A stretch of DNA of 64,000 nucleotides from Pseudomonas abieticivorans (GTDB lineage: Bacteria; Pseudomonadota; Gammaproteobacteria; Pseudomonadales; Pseudomonadaceae), in the NCBI RefSeq assembly GCF_023509015.1, contig NZ_CP094975.1, positions 5,387,501 to 5,451,500 on the forward strand, written 5' to 3'. Position numbers and translations under genes: made by a program. Numbering within the stretch: the first letter of the stretch is position 1; every line of letters begins with the position of its first letter. Below are positions 36,419 through 46,651 of the stretch, piece by piece. Under the pieces are notes generated by a model. It was not told the origin of the DNA. It saw only the letters and a list, made by a program, of their open reading frames with translations, and did not search any database.

Positions 36419-37287
36419 ACGACAGCGAACGGCTGTACCGCGTACGCCGCTACAAAAACTGGGTGGCAATGGGCTTGAGCTGCGGCGCCACCGCGTTCGG
36501 CCTGCTGTGGCTGATCTGGATTCTGCTGACCACGGTGATCAACGGCTTCCAGGCCTTGAACCTGGCACTGTTCACCCAGATGACTCCGCCACCGGGCACC
36601 GAGGGCGGCCTGGCCAACGCCTTTTACGGCAGCGCCTTGATGTCGGCGTTGGCCCTGGTGATCGGCACTCCCATCGGCCTGATGGCCGGCGTGTGGCTGG
36701 CCGAGTTCGCCCGCCACAGCAAGCTGGGCAATACCGTGCGGTTCGTCAACGACATCCTGTTGTCGGCGCCGTCCATCGTGCTGGGCCTGTTTATCTATAC
36801 CGGGGTGATCTTGCCCCTGAACCACTTCAGCAACCACCAGATGGGTTTCTCGGCCATCGCCGGTGCCCTGGCCCTGGCCTTGCTGGTGATTCCGGTGGTG
36901 GTGCGCACCACCGATGAAATGCTCCAGCTGCAACCGTCGACCATGCGCGAAGCCGCGCTGGCCCTGGGTGTACCCCAGTGGAAACTGACCCTGCAGATCG
37001 TGCTGCGCGCGGCCAAGGCCGGCGTGGTGACCGGGGTCCTGCTGGCGCTTGCGCGCATCACCGGTGAAACCGCGCCGCTGCTGTTCACCGCCTTTGGCAA
37101 CCAGTTCTGGAGCAGCAACCTGCTCAAGCCGATCGCCAGCGTGCCGGTGGTGATCTTCCAGTACGCCATGAGCCCCTTTGATGACTGGCACGCCCTGGCC
37201 TGGGCCGGCGCCCTGGTGCTGACCCTGTTCGTGCTGGTGCTGAGCCTGCTCTCCCGTTTGATTCTTTTGCGCAATAGGTCCCATTGA
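36415..37287 (+). CDS. pstA: PstA phosphate ABC permease
   Basis: 290 residues, starting [20 protein letters not shown]. Six helices are visible; family motifs are [40 protein letters not shown] and the [20 protein letters not shown] loop. It forms the heteromeric permease with PstC. The ATG overlaps pstC and the TGA overlaps pstB (TGATG), so the three are translationally coupled. Confidence 0.95.
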   Translation: MNDSERLYRVRRYKNWVAMGLSCGATAFGLLWLIWILLTTVINGFQALNLALFTQMTPPPGTEGGLANAFYGSALMSALALVIGTPIGLMAGVWLAEFARHSKLGNTVRFVNDILLSAPSIVLGLFIYTGVILPLNHFSNHQMGFSAIAGALALALLVIPVVVRTTDEMLQLQPSTMREAALALGVPQWKLTLQIVLRAAKAGVVTGVLLALARITGETAPLLFTAFGNQFWSSNLLKPIASVPVVIFQYAMSPFDDWHALAWAGALVLTLFVLVLSLLSRLILLRNRSH

Positions 37288-38060
37288 TGACGAGCCTTGC
37301 CCAAGAACGCACCAAGATCCGTGTGCGCAACCTGGAATTTTTCTACAACGATCAGCGTTCGCTGAAGTCCATCGACATGGACATCCCCGAAAAGCGCGTG
37401 ACCGCCATCATCGGCCCGTCGGGCTGCGGCAAGTCGACCCTGCTGCGGGTGTTCAACCGTATCTACGCGATGTACCCCAAGCAGGAAGCCAAGGGTGAAG
37501 TGCTGCTCAACGGCGAAAACATCCTGGCGCCGGGCTATTCGATGAACCGCCTGCGCAGCCACGTGGGCATGGTGTTCCAAAAGCCCGTGCCGTTCCCGAT
37601 GTCGATCTACGACAACATCGCCTACGCGGTGCGCCACCACGAAAAACTCGGCCGCCGCGAGATGGACGAGCGTGTGGAGCAGGCCTTGCACGGCGCGGCG
37701 CTGTGGGGCGAAGTGAAAGATAAACTCAAGCAAAGCGCCCAAAGCCTCTCGGGTGGCCAACAGCAGCGCCTGTGCATCGCGCGTACCATTGCGCTCAAGC
37801 CACAAGTGCTGCTGCTGGATGAACCGACCTCGGCGCTGGACCCGATTTCCACCGGGCGCATCGAGCAGTTGATCACCGAGCTCAAAGAGCAGTTCACGGT
37901 GATCATCGTGACCCACAACATGCAACAGGCGGCGCGCTGTTCCGATTACACGGCGTTCATGTTCATGGGTGAGCTGATCGAGCATGGGGACACGGACACG
38001 TTGTTTACCAACCCGGCCAAGTCGCAAACCGAAGACTACATCACTGGGCGTTTCGGCTGA
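37287..38060 (+). CDS. pstB: PstB phosphate ABC ATP-binding protein
   Basis: 257 residues from ATG 37287 (shared with the pstA stop). Walker [19 protein letters not shown], signature [17 protein letters not shown], Walker [14 protein letters not shown] and the H-loop [14 protein letters not shown] are intact; the Cys in CSD is a PstB feature. The PstB-specific [17 protein letters not shown] segment is present. No phoU follows; the next gene is convergent. Confidence 0.96.
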   Translation: MTSLAQERTKIRVRNLEFFYNDQRSLKSIDMDIPEKRVTAIIGPSGCGKSTLLRVFNRIYAMYPKQEAKGEVLLNGENILAPGYSMNRLRSHVGMVFQKPVPFPMSIYDNIAYAVRHHEKLGRREMDERVEQALHGAALWGEVKDKLKQSAQSLSGGQQQRLCIARTIALKPQVLLLDEPTSALDPISTGRIEQLITELKEQFTVIIVTHNMQQAARCSDYTAFMFMGELIEHGDTDTLFTNPAKSQTEDYITGRFG

Positions 38061-38067
38061 GCCCCGT

Positions 38068-38089
38068 GGGCGCGGCCAACGCCGCGCCC
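38068..38089. terminator. GC-rich hairpin between convergent pstB and permease genes
   Basis: GGGCGCGGC pairs perfectly with GCCGCGCCC around a CAAC loop, 8 bp after the pstB stop and 13 bp before the end of the convergent permease gene. There is no U tract on either side, so termination efficiency is uncertain; it could act in both directions. Confidence 0.45.
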
Positions 38090-38101
38090 GCCCCCTGGGC
38101 A

Positions 38102-39784
38102 TCAGGCATGGGTGGCGATGTAATGCGTCACGAACACCACCACCACGCCCGCCACCAACGCCACGTACGGCAACACCCCCGCCCGTTTCTGCGCCGCATC
38201 CTGCAAATACAGATCCTCTGCCGCTTCAGCCGGGAACTGGCCCTTGTCTTGCCCATAATGGCGGAACAAGAACACCGGGATGATCAACAGTGCCAGCACC
38301 AAACCCGTCACCAGCGTGCCGCTGCCCCAGATGTCGGCGCCCAGGCCCATGCACGCCAGGTTGACAAAGCTCAACAGGGCACCTGCCGCCAGCAGCAAGG
38401 TCGGCGCCTTGTAGGGGCGTTCCCATTTTGGTCGGTCCAGGCGGTGAATCCAGCCGGCGTTCAGGTTCAGGAAGTTGAAGATGATGTAGCTGACGTTCGA
38501 CGCCGCCAGCACGAACACGTAGTCCGACATCAACAGCAGCACCAGGTTGAAGCACAGGTCGGTCCACATGGCCGCCGTGGGGGCGCCGTGTTCGTTGGCG
38601 CGGCCCAGGTAGCGCGGCAGCCAGCCATCGCGAGAGGCCTGGTACAGGGTGCGCGAGGAGCCGGCCATGGAGGTCATGATCGCAAGCAGGGTGGCCAGCA
38701 CCAGCATGATCAGCACCACGTTCTGCACCAGCTTGCCGCCGCCGATGCTCTGGGCCATGACCGTGCCCACGCCCATGCCACTGTAGATGTCCGGCGCGAG
38801 CATGCCGCTGTAGACCGCAGGCGTGGTGATCACGCCTGCAGCGTCGGTGACGGCCGGGGTGACCAGTTGGCCCAGGCCCAGGTTGGCCTGGAACGCCAGG
38901 GGCACCAGGGTGAACACGGCGATGCACAACAGGCCTGCGTAGAAAATGGCCTTGAAGGTGTCGCGTTTCGGGTCCTTGAATTCGCGGGTGTAGCACACCG
39001 CGGTTTCAAAGCCGTAGGTCGACCAGGCGGCCATGAACAGCCCGCCGGCCATCAGCGTCCAACCCGAAATATCCCAGGCGCCGTCTACCACATTGCCAGC
39101 GGCATCATGGGCCAGGGGCGCCAGGGGCAGGAAGTTGATGTGCGGTACGTCGCCGGTGATCAGCGGCACGATGCCCACCAGCACCAGCGGGATCAGCGCG
39201 GTCACGCCCAGTACTAACGTCAGGCGCGCCGAGCGCAGGATGCCGCCGTGCTGGATGGCGAACACCCCCAGCAAGATGGCCGCACCGAGCACGAAGGTGG
39301 CGTTGATGCGCAGCGCCAGGCCGCCCTTGAGCATGCCCAGGTCCACCAGGGTCAGTTGCCAGGTGTTGATCACCGCGTCCGGGGCAAACAGTGCGCTGAG
39401 CATGTAGCCCGCCGCCAGGCCCGAGCCGATGGACAATACCGGCGACCAGGCCAACCAATTGCACCATACCGACAGCGGCGCGATCAGCTTGCTGTAGCGC
39501 ACCCAGGCCACGGCGCCGTACACCGAGGCGCCGCCGGACTTGTTGGGGAACAGGCCGGCGATCTCGGCGTAGGTGAAGGCTTGGATAAAGCCGAAACTGA
39601 TCGACAGAATCCACACGATCCAGGCCGGTTTGCCCACCGTGGCGGCAATCGCGCCGATGGAAAACAGCACCAGCGCGGGCACGCCACTGGCGACCCAGAA
39701 TGCCCCGCGCCAATCGATTTTGCGTTGCAGTGAGCCGGATGCCTGGGCGGCCGGCGCGATCTGATCAAGCGTTGCAGCGTCCAT
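38102..39784 (-). CDS. APC-superfamily amino acid/amine permease, candidate methylamine-cluster transporter
   Basis: 560 residues with about 12-14 membrane helices. The first helices carry GVPALVLFSIGAIAATVGKP and FGFIQAFTYAEIAGLFPNKS, the APC family pattern. Start ATG 39784 has AAGGGGA upstream. It is transcribed in the same direction as and just after tdm (78 bp gap), so it probably imports a methylated amine or amine oxide. In Rhodobacterales the TMAO importer is the ABC system TmoXWV, absent here; replacement by an APC carrier is inferred from position only. Confidence 0.82.
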   Translation of the reverse strand: MDAATLDQIAPAAQASGSLQRKIDWRGAFWVASGVPALVLFSIGAIAATVGKPAWIVWILSISFGFIQAFTYAEIAGLFPNKSGGASVYGAVAWVRYSKLIAPLSVWCNWLAWSPVLSIGSGLAAGYMLSALFAPDAVINTWQLTLVDLGMLKGGLALRINATFVLGAAILLGVFAIQHGGILRSARLTLVLGVTALIPLVLVGIVPLITGDVPHINFLPLAPLAHDAAGNVVDGAWDISGWTLMAGGLFMAAWSTYGFETAVCYTREFKDPKRDTFKAIFYAGLLCIAVFTLVPLAFQANLGLGQLVTPAVTDAAGVITTPAVYSGMLAPDIYSGMGVGTVMAQSIGGGKLVQNVVLIMLVLATLLAIMTSMAGSSRTLYQASRDGWLPRYLGRANEHGAPTAAMWTDLCFNLVLLLMSDYVFVLAASNVSYIIFNFLNLNAGWIHRLDRPKWERPYKAPTLLLAAGALLSFVNLACMGLGADIWGSGTLVTGLVLALLIIPVFLFRHYGQDKGQFPAEAAEDLYLQDAAQKRAGVLPYVALVAGVVVVFVTHYIATHA

Positions 39785-39862
39785 CGTGATCCCCTTTCTT
39801 TGAATGATGGTGGCGGGGCAGATATCGCAAGGGTTAAGGCCGATCTAATTGTTAGGGGCGTT

Positions 39863-42205
39863 TCAAGCGCGGACCCGGCTCTTGGTCGGGTCGTGGAAAA
39901 TCGGTGCGGTGACGGTGGCGGCGATGCGCTTTTGCTGGCCGTCCAGCTTGCCCACCTCCACCTGCGTGCCCAGTTCGGCATGGCCGATGTCGATGCGGCA
40001 CAGGGCAATGCTCTTGCCCAGCAGCGGTGAACGACAGGCGCTGGTGACCACGCCCACCTGGGCCCGGCCCACGCGCACGCAGTCGCCGTGGGCGGCCACC
40101 TCGTTGCCTTCAAGTTCCAGGCCAACCAGCCGGTGCTGTGGGTGCTCGCTGCGGCGCAGCAGGGCGTCGCGGCCGATAAAGTCACAGGTCTTGCTTTTGA
40201 GCGGCACGCAAAAACCGATGCCGGCCTCGAACGGGTCGGTCTGGTCGTCGAACTCATGGTCGGCAAACACCAGCCCCGCTTCGATGCGCAACATGTCCAG
40301 GGCGTCCAGGCCTAGCGGGGTCAGGCCCAGCGGCTGGCCTGTTTCCCACACCCGTTGCCACAGTTGCGCGGCATCGCTTGGGTGGCACCAGATCTCATAG
40401 CCCAGCTCGCCGGTATAGCCGGTGCGGGTGACCATCAGCGGGCAACCGTCGTAGCCTTCCAGGCGGCCATTGAGCAGGCGAAACCAGCCCAGCTCCTCGA
40501 TGCCGGGCTGGGTGGCCGGGGTCCAGATCAGTTGGCTGAGCAACTCGCGGGCCCGCGGGCCTTGCACGGCAATGTTATGGACCTGCTCGCTGGCGGACTT
40601 GACCCACACCTTCATGCCCAGCTTCTGTGCCTGTTCGCGCAGCCACACACCGGCGTAGTCTTCGCCGCAAACCCAGCGGAAAGTGTCCGGGCCCAGGCGC
40701 AGCAGGGTGCCGTCGTCGAGCATGCCACCGTGCTCGTAGCACATCGCCGAATACACCACCTGGCCCACGGCCAAACGCGTCACGTCGCGGGTCAGGCAGT
40801 ACTGCAGCAGGGCTTCGGCGTCGGGGCCCAGCACGTCGAATTTGCGTAAGGCCGAGAGGTCCATCACCGCCACCTGCTCGCGGCAGGCCAGGTATTCCTC
40901 GGTGGCGCCGTACCCCGCGTAGTGGCTGGGCAGCCAGTAGCCGCGGTAGTCGATGAAGTGGCGGGTCAAGTTCGCCAGTTGCGGGTGGAAGCCGCTTTCG
41001 CGGGTGAGCTGTGGTTCTGCGTCTGGGGTTTTTCGGCTGGCCATGGCGATCGAAAAGCGCTCCTTGGCGCCGTACACACGAATGTGGATGTCGGTAGGGT
41101 CCCAGCCATTGGCCGGGTCGATGTCGTCGGGGCAAGCGCTGCTGGCGCAGACCAGGTCGCTGGTGGCGCGCATCAGCACGTAGTCGCCGGGGCGTGACCA
41201 AGGTTCGTCCAGGGCGATGCGCTGGTGCGCGGTGACCTGGGTGTTGAAGAAAAAGTTGATCGCCGGCCAGCCACTGCGCGGTGCCACGCCATAGGGCGCC
41301 AAGGCGCGGCTGAGGTTGTCGCTGCAGTTGTCATGGCCAAAATAGCCTTGGCTCTCGTAGTAGCGCGCGGTGCAGGCCAGCGAGAACGAATCGTGGCGCC
41401 CGACGGTGTCGCGCAGCACTTCCAGCATCGGCTGCATCTGGCGGTCGAAGAATTTGCTGAACAGCCCGGGCGCGGGGTAGGCGCTGCCATTGAGGGTGCG
41501 GGTGGCGGTCTGGTCCAGGTCCAGCTCCAGGCCGTTCTCAAGCTCTGCCAAGCGCAAGGCGACAAAGTCCGAGCATTGCCGGCCGGCCACGTCCAGTACC
41601 TGGATGTACTCGCCGGCGCGCACCGTGTAGCTGTGGGCGGTGCCGGCGCGTACCACGAATTCGTCGATGGGGTCGGCCAGTGGGTCGGGCAACGGCGGCA
41701 CCCAGATCTCAGGGGTGCGCGCCCGTTCGATAATCAGCGCCAAATCCGTTGCCGCACCTTGCACGTCCACTGGGGTGGGCCCCCCGGGCGCGGCGGCGAT
41801 CAGCAGCAGGGCGCTGTCGGTCACAAAGCGCCGGCGCTGCCCGGCCGGGGTTTGCTGGCCCCACAGGCTTGCCGCCGCAGGCAAATGGCGCACATCCACC
41901 TGGTGTGCCTGCAGGCGTTTGCGGGCCAGGGCAAAGGGGTATTCGGGGCGTTGCAACTGGCCGGCCACAAACAGGCTGGCCGCCGAGCCCTGCAAGCCCA
42001 GGGCGCCCAGGGCGTCGCGGCCCTGAGCATCGAAGGCCAGCAGTTCGCAGGCTTGCAGGCCTTCCAGGTCGACGATTTCGAGGTGGTCGCCGGCGGCCAG
42101 CTCGATCAACAGGAAACCGCCGCCACGCACAATATGCCGCTCGATGCCCGGGCTGCGCCGGTACAGGCCAGGCTCTCGCGGGCGGCTGATCAGGGGAGCG
42201 TTCAT
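39863..42205 (-). CDS. tdm: trimethylamine N-oxide demethylase (DUF1989 + GcvT-like)
   Basis: 780 residues from ATG 42205, with GAGGGGGG upstream. Residues to about 390 contain DUF1989, the zinc-binding domain (VRAGEYIQVLDVAGRQCSDF, GHDNCSDNLSRALAPYGV, ASSACPDDIDPANG), and the rest is a GcvT/tetrahydrofolate-binding domain (MDLSALRKFDVLGPDAEALL, VTRTGYTGELGYEIWCHP). This two-domain order is that of characterised TMAO demethylase (Tdm) of Methylocella. It converts TMAO to dimethylamine and formaldehyde, the latter captured as methylene-THF. Adjacency to tmm and folD supports the call. An additional N-terminal ~190-residue region precedes the conserved core. Confidence 0.88.
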   Translation of the reverse strand: MNAPLISRPREPGLYRRSPGIERHIVRGGGFLLIELAAGDHLEIVDLEGLQACELLAFDAQGRDALGALGLQGSAASLFVAGQLQRPEYPFALARKRLQAHQVDVRHLPAAASLWGQQTPAGQRRRFVTDSALLLIAAAPGGPTPVDVQGAATDLALIIERARTPEIWVPPLPDPLADPIDEFVVRAGTAHSYTVRAGEYIQVLDVAGRQCSDFVALRLAELENGLELDLDQTATRTLNGSAYPAPGLFSKFFDRQMQPMLEVLRDTVGRHDSFSLACTARYYESQGYFGHDNCSDNLSRALAPYGVAPRSGWPAINFFFNTQVTAHQRIALDEPWSRPGDYVLMRATSDLVCASSACPDDIDPANGWDPTDIHIRVYGAKERFSIAMASRKTPDAEPQLTRESGFHPQLANLTRHFIDYRGYWLPSHYAGYGATEEYLACREQVAVMDLSALRKFDVLGPDAEALLQYCLTRDVTRLAVGQVVYSAMCYEHGGMLDDGTLLRLGPDTFRWVCGEDYAGVWLREQAQKLGMKVWVKSASEQVHNIAVQGPRARELLSQLIWTPATQPGIEELGWFRLLNGRLEGYDGCPLMVTRTGYTGELGYEIWCHPSDAAQLWQRVWETGQPLGLTPLGLDALDMLRIEAGLVFADHEFDDQTDPFEAGIGFCVPLKSKTCDFIGRDALLRRSEHPQHRLVGLELEGNEVAAHGDCVRVGRAQVGVVTSACRSPLLGKSIALCRIDIGHAELGTQVEVGKLDGQQKRIAATVTAPIFHDPTKSRVRA

Positions 42206-42216
42206 AGGCACCCCCC

Positions 42217-43578
42217 TCAGGCGCGCTTGGCGGTGGCAGGTTCGGCCAGGTACGCGGCCATGGAATCGTCCAGTGCATCCAGCCACGGCGTGTGGTGCCC
42301 GGGCGACTGGGTGCCGGTCATCAACGAGCGGTAGGACTTGTTGCGGTAGCCCATGATGTCTTCGTACTTGTCGTGCTTCCAGGCCAGGAAGGTGGCGTTG
42401 ACGCCGGCAATGTCGAAGCTGGGGTAGTCGGTGGCGTCCACCAGGTCCTGGATGTAGGCGCCCTGGAACTCGAACATCTGTTTGGCGGTTTCCAGGGTTT
42501 CTTCCTGGGCGCGCAGGGCCAGGTTCTGCGCCTGCATGGTGGCCTTGTCGGGCACCACGATGCGCCCCAGGATCACGTCGCGGGCATACCAGGCCTGGGC
42601 GTCGAACATGTTGAAGGAATACCACTGGTCTTGCATGCCCAGGTACATGAAGCGTGGGTTGTCTTCCCACAACACGCCCTTGTACAGCTGCAACGGCCAC
42701 AGGCGGTTGGTGGTTTTCAGCGCCAGGTCGTCAGGCAGGAAGGGGAAATGATGCTGGTAGCCGGTGCACAAAATCACCGCGTCCACGGACTTGTGGGTGC
42801 CGTCGGCAAAGTGCGCCACCTTGCCTTCCAGGCGCTGCAACATGGGCTTTTCTTCCCAGTTGGCTGGCCATTGGTAGCCCATGGGCGCACTGCGGTAGCA
42901 ACTGGTGATGCTGCGCGCACCGTACTTGTAGCATTGCGAGCCGATGTCTTCGGCCGAGTAGCTGGCGCCGATGATCAATACGTCGCGGCCTTTGAATTCC
43001 AGCGCGTCGCGAAAGTCATGGGCGTGCAGGATACGCCCGCCAAAGCTGGCAAAGCCTTGCAGCTCCGGCACGTTGGGGGTGCTGAAGTGCCCGCAGGCGT
43101 TGATCACGTAGTCAAAGTCCGAGGTGTCGGTCACGCCGCTGGCGTGGTCGTGCGCGGTCACGCTGAACACCTTGCGGGCCTGATCCCAGACAACGCTGCG
43201 CACCGCGGTTTGGAAACGGATATAGGGGCGCACGCCGGCCTTGTTCACCCGGCCCTGAATGTAATCCCAGAGCACTTCGCGCGGCGGGTAGGAGGCAATC
43301 GGCCGGCCGAAGTGTTCGTCGAAGCTGTAGTCGGCGAACTCCAGGCATTCCTTCGGCCCGTTGGACCACAGGTAGCGGTACATGCTGCCGTGCACTGCCT
43401 CGCCATGTTCATCCAGACCGGTGCGCCAGGTGTAGTTCCACATGCCGCCCCAGTCTTTCTGTTTTTCGAAGCAGACGATCTCGGGAATCTCGGCGCCCCT
43501 GTCCCGTGCCGATTGGAAGGCCCGCAGTTGCGCCAGCCCGCAAGGGCCGGCACCGATGATAGCGACACGTGTGTTCAT
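42217..43578 (-). CDS. tmm: trimethylamine monooxygenase (bacterial FMO)
   Basis: 453 residues; AAGGAG precedes the ATG at 43578. The FAD motif GAGPCG (9-14), the FMO signature [11 protein letters not shown] (179-189) and the NADP motif GASYSAED (204-211) are in order. The sequence follows Methylophaga/Roseobacter Tmm closely, including [20 protein letters not shown] and [17 protein letters not shown]. The enzyme oxidises trimethylamine to TMAO with NADPH and oxygen, and can also act on dimethylsulfide and indole. It lies 11 bp upstream of tdm, whose substrate it makes. Confidence 0.94.
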   Translation of the reverse strand: MNTRVAIIGAGPCGLAQLRAFQSARDRGAEIPEIVCFEKQKDWGGMWNYTWRTGLDEHGEAVHGSMYRYLWSNGPKECLEFADYSFDEHFGRPIASYPPREVLWDYIQGRVNKAGVRPYIRFQTAVRSVVWDQARKVFSVTAHDHASGVTDTSDFDYVINACGHFSTPNVPELQGFASFGGRILHAHDFRDALEFKGRDVLIIGASYSAEDIGSQCYKYGARSITSCYRSAPMGYQWPANWEEKPMLQRLEGKVAHFADGTHKSVDAVILCTGYQHHFPFLPDDLALKTTNRLWPLQLYKGVLWEDNPRFMYLGMQDQWYSFNMFDAQAWYARDVILGRIVVPDKATMQAQNLALRAQEETLETAKQMFEFQGAYIQDLVDATDYPSFDIAGVNATFLAWKHDKYEDIMGYRNKSYRSLMTGTQSPGHHTPWLDALDDSMAAYLAEPATAKRA

Positions 43579-43590
43579 GGCTGCATCTCC

Positions 43591-44481
43591 TTAAAGGGTG
43601 CCTTGCGCGGCCCACTGTTGGCGCGCGGCGATCAGGGTGTTGTTCATTAGCAAGGCAATGGTCATCGGGCCGACGCCGCCGGGTACCGGGGTGATGGCGG
43701 ATGCTTTGGTCAACGCGCTGGCATAATCGACGTCACCCACCAGGCGGCTGCTGCCGCCCACGCTGAGGCGGTTGATGCCCACGTCGATCACCACGCAGCC
43801 GGTTTTCAGCCAACTGGCATCGATCAGGTTCGGTCGGCCCACGGCGGCCACCACAATGTCGGCCTGGCGGCACAGGGCGGCGGCATCCAGGCTGCGCGAG
43901 TGCACCACGGTCACGCTGCAATCGGCCTGTAACAACAGGGCGGCCATGGGCTTGCCAACGATGTTGGAGCGCCCGACCACCACCGCATGTTTGCCGCGCA
44001 AGTCGCCCAGGGTGTTTTTCAGCAAGCGCAGGCACCCGGCGGGGGTGCAAGGCGTGAGCACGTTGCGACCTTGGCTCAGGCCACCGACGTTCTCGCTGTG
44101 GAAGCCGTCCACGTCCTTGGCCGGGTCGACGCTTTGCAGCACGGCGTTCTCATCGATGTGGGCCGGCAAGGGCAGTTGCACCAGGATGCCGTTGACCGTG
44201 CTATCGGCGTTCAATTGGGCGATCAGGTCCAGCAGTTCGGCAAGGGTGCAGGTGGCGGGCAGGGCATATTCCAGTGAGGCGATGCCCACTTCGCCGGCGC
44301 GCAGGATCTTGTTGCGCACGTACACTTGGCTGGCCGCATCGCTGCCCACCAGGACCACGGCCAGGGCCGGTTGCAAGCCTTGCTCCTTGAGGCCTAGCAC
44401 TTGCTCGCGCACCTCGGCCAACACTTGGGCGGCCGCCGCCTTGCCATCGATGACCTGGGGCAATGCCTGGGCGCCGGTCAT
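43591..44481 (-). CDS. folD: FolD bifunctional methylene-THF dehydrogenase/cyclohydrolase
   Basis: 296 residues. The catalytic Lys58 is in [15 protein letters not shown]; the folate motif [15 protein letters not shown] motif [13 protein letters not shown] and the C-terminal [15 protein letters not shown] are intact. It converts methylene-THF to formyl-THF. Located between purU and tmm with a 4-bp overlap with purU, it is probably a C1-catabolic paralogue that handles formaldehyde released by amine demethylation, distinct from the housekeeping copy expected elsewhere. Confidence 0.95.
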   Translation of the reverse strand: MTGAQALPQVIDGKAAAAQVLAEVREQVLGLKEQGLQPALAVVLVGSDAASQVYVRNKILRAGEVGIASLEYALPATCTLAELLDLIAQLNADSTVNGILVQLPLPAHIDENAVLQSVDPAKDVDGFHSENVGGLSQGRNVLTPCTPAGCLRLLKNTLGDLRGKHAVVVGRSNIVGKPMAALLLQADCSVTVVHSRSLDAAALCRQADIVVAAVGRPNLIDASWLKTGCVVIDVGINRLSVGGSSRLVGDVDYASALTKASAITPVPGGVGPMTIALLMNNTLIAARQQWAAQGTL

Positions 44482-45344
44482 GGGAAAATCACCGTCTTGT
44501 CGACGTTGATGAACACCCGGTGTTGCAGGTGGTATTTGAGCGCCTTGGACAGGGCGATGGTTTCGGTGTCACGGCCAATGGCGACCAGGTCATCGGGCAG
44601 GCAGGCGTGGTCCACACGCTGGATTTCCTGCTCGATGATCGGGCCCTCGTCCAGGTCGCTGGTGACGTAGTGGGCGGTGGCACCGATCAGTTTCACGCCG
44701 CGTGCATAGGCCTGGTGGTAGGGCTTGGCGCCCTTGAAGCCGGGCAAAAACGAATGGTGGATGTTGATCGCCCGGCCGCTGAGCTGCTTGCACAGGTCGT
44801 CGGAGAGAATCTGCATGTAGCGCGCCAACACCACCAGGTCGGTCTGGGTGTCGTTGACGATGCGCATCAACTCCGCCTCTTGGGCGGCCTTGGTCTCCTT
44901 GGTCACGGGCAGGTAGATGAAGCGGATGCCTTCGCGTTCCACCATGGGCCGCAGGTCCAGGTGGTTGGACACGATGGCTGTGATGGTCATGTCCATCTCG
45001 CCCTTGTGGTGGCGGTACAACAGGTCGGCCAGGCAGTGGTCGAACTTGCTGACCATCAGTAACACCCGGGTGTGTTGGGTGCTGCTGTGCAACTGCCAGT
45101 CCATGTCGAAGGGCACGCCGACGTCGTCGAAGCCCTGTTTCAACGCCTCGAAATCACCGGCCACGCCGGCGTTGAAACGGAACACCGCGCGCATGAAAAA
45201 GCGGCCGGTGAACTCGTCGTCGAACTGCGACAGCTCGCTGATGTAGCAGGCGTGATCCGCCAGGTAGGTGGTCACCGCGGCGACAATGCCAGAGCGGGCC
45301 GGGCAGCTGACGGTGAGGATGTAGTGGGGTGCTGCAGTGTTCAT
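44478..45344 (-). CDS. purU: PurU formyltetrahydrofolate deformylase
   Basis: 288 residues from ATG 45344, AGAGG upstream; a TTG at 45353 is less likely. The N-terminal ACT domain ([20 protein letters not shown]) is followed by the formyltransferase fold with [20 protein letters not shown] and [17 protein letters not shown], holding the catalytic Asn-His-Asp set. It hydrolyses 10-formyl-THF to formate and THF, which closes the THF cycle of demethylation. Overlaps folD by 4 bp. Confidence 0.94.
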   Translation of the reverse strand: MNTAAPHYILTVSCPARSGIVAAVTTYLADHACYISELSQFDDEFTGRFFMRAVFRFNAGVAGDFEALKQGFDDVGVPFDMDWQLHSSTQHTRVLLMVSKFDHCLADLLYRHHKGEMDMTITAIVSNHLDLRPMVEREGIRFIYLPVTKETKAAQEAELMRIVNDTQTDLVVLARYMQILSDDLCKQLSGRAINIHHSFLPGFKGAKPYHQAYARGVKLIGATAHYVTSDLDEGPIIEQEIQRVDHACLPDDLVAIGRDTETIALSKALKYHLQHRVFINVDKTVIFP

Positions 45345-45451
45345 CAAGATCAACCTCTGTGCGTAATTGGCCTGGGGGAGCGGCGGTCCGGCATCCTGGT
45401 TTCATTCGCGAAAACGGCGCCGCGGTGCATCAGGTGTTCGGCGGTGCTCGT

Positions 45452-45475
45452 TTCGCGGATTAATCCGCTCCTACA
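45452..45475. repeat. single REP sequence, TGTAGGAGCGG type (inverted)
   Basis: TTCGCGGATTAATCCGCTCC followed by TACA is the inverted form of the REP found at 6002. It lies in the gap between the GcvT-like gene and purU, so it interrupts the amine cluster and may separate two transcripts. Confidence 0.8.
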
Positions 45476-45490
45476 GGGGGCGGGGCGTGG

Positions 45491-46621
45491 TCAGCCTTTG
45501 GCGGTGCGCTTCTTTTTCTCGGGGTCATCGAAGGGCAGGGTGTGGGTCACGGCCTTGACGTGCAGGCTGCCGCGCACTTCAAGGGCGATGTCCGAGCGGG
45601 CGAACCCAGGCTCCAGGCGCGCAATGGCCATGGAGCGTTCGGTCAGGCGCGAGTACATGCCGCAGGTGATCAGCCCCACCTGGCGGCCGTCATGCCACAA
45701 GGTGTCGCCACCTTGGGCGGCGAGGTGGCCGTCCAGCAGCACGCCGAAGATCTTGAAGCGCTCCTGGCCCTGGCGCCGGTAGTGTTCGCCGGCGCCACGA
45801 AAGGCTTGCTTGCCCGGTGACACGGTGAAGTCCAGGCCAAGCTCCCACAGGGTGTCGCCCGCCTTCTGGTCGGCGAAGGGGTACATCTGCGAGTTGTCGT
45901 AGGGGAAGAACAACAGGTAGCTTTCCACCCGCAGCCAGTCCAGGGCGGTAAAGGCGCAGGGGATGATGCCGTGGCCCTGGCCCTTGTCCAGGATGGTGTC
46001 CCAGATCAGCGGTGCATCGGCGGCCTTGCAGAAGATTTCGTAGCCGCGCTCGCCGGTGTAGCCGGTGCGCGAAATCATCACCGGGCGGTCGAACAGCTTG
46101 GTTTGCAGGTGATGGAAGTACGGCAGGTCACGAATGCCCGGCACGTGTTCGGCCAGAAAATCCACCGCCTGCGGGCCTTGCAACGACAGGTCGTGCAGGT
46201 CGTCGTCGAACAGCACCGCCACCTGGCGGCCCTGGGCCGAACGAATCAGCATCTCGTAGCCGGTGCCGGCGCCGTGCACCACCAAAAAGGCGTTGGGGCC
46301 AGTGCGGTAGACGATGCAGTCGTCGACGAAGGTGCCGTCTTCATCCAGCATGCTGGCGTATACCGACTTGCCGGGGTACAGCTTGCTCATGTCGCGGGTG
46401 GTGGCGTAGTCCAGCAGGCTCTCGGCGTGGGGGCCCACGTAGTGGACCTTTTTCAGGCCCGAGACGTCCATCAGCCCTGCGTGGGTGCGGATCGCCTGGT
46501 GGTGGTCGGCAAGGTCCGATGCGTAGGTCCAGGCGGTGGGCATGCCGTTCCAGTCTTCCAACTGGGAGCCTAGGGCCAGGTGCCTTTCACGCAGTGCGCT
46601 GGTGCGCCAGGAGTGAGCCAT
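45491..46621 (-). CDS. GcvT-like THF-dependent methyltransferase/demethylase of the dimethylamine operon (DmmD-type)
   Basis: 376 residues with the aminomethyltransferase fold: MDVSGLKKVHYVGPHAESLL, DCIVYRTGPNAFLVVHGAGT, SLQGPQAVDFLAEHV and ISRTGYTGERGYEIFCKAAD. GcvT-type proteins bind tetrahydrofolate and capture a methyl-derived C1 unit. It is the last gene of the dimethylamine monooxygenase set, as in the dmm operons of marine bacteria, and presumably accepts formaldehyde from DMA demethylation. It resembles DMSP demethylase DmdA in fold, but context favours amine metabolism. The subunit letter is from memory. Confidence 0.8.
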   Translation of the reverse strand: MAHSWRTSALRERHLALGSQLEDWNGMPTAWTYASDLADHHQAIRTHAGLMDVSGLKKVHYVGPHAESLLDYATTRDMSKLYPGKSVYASMLDEDGTFVDDCIVYRTGPNAFLVVHGAGTGYEMLIRSAQGRQVAVLFDDDLHDLSLQGPQAVDFLAEHVPGIRDLPYFHHLQTKLFDRPVMISRTGYTGERGYEIFCKAADAPLIWDTILDKGQGHGIIPCAFTALDWLRVESYLLFFPYDNSQMYPFADQKAGDTLWELGLDFTVSPGKQAFRGAGEHYRRQGQERFKIFGVLLDGHLAAQGGDTLWHDGRQVGLITCGMYSRLTERSMAIARLEPGFARSDIALEVRGSLHVKAVTHTLPFDDPEKKKRTAKG

Positions 46622-46651
46622 GGGGGTGTCCTCTTCTTGGGTAATGGGGGG

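Noticed and set aside
45399..45475. Full REPIN between purU and the GcvT-like gene
   Set aside because: Only one arm matches well; the left arm is degenerate, so it is reported as a single REP.
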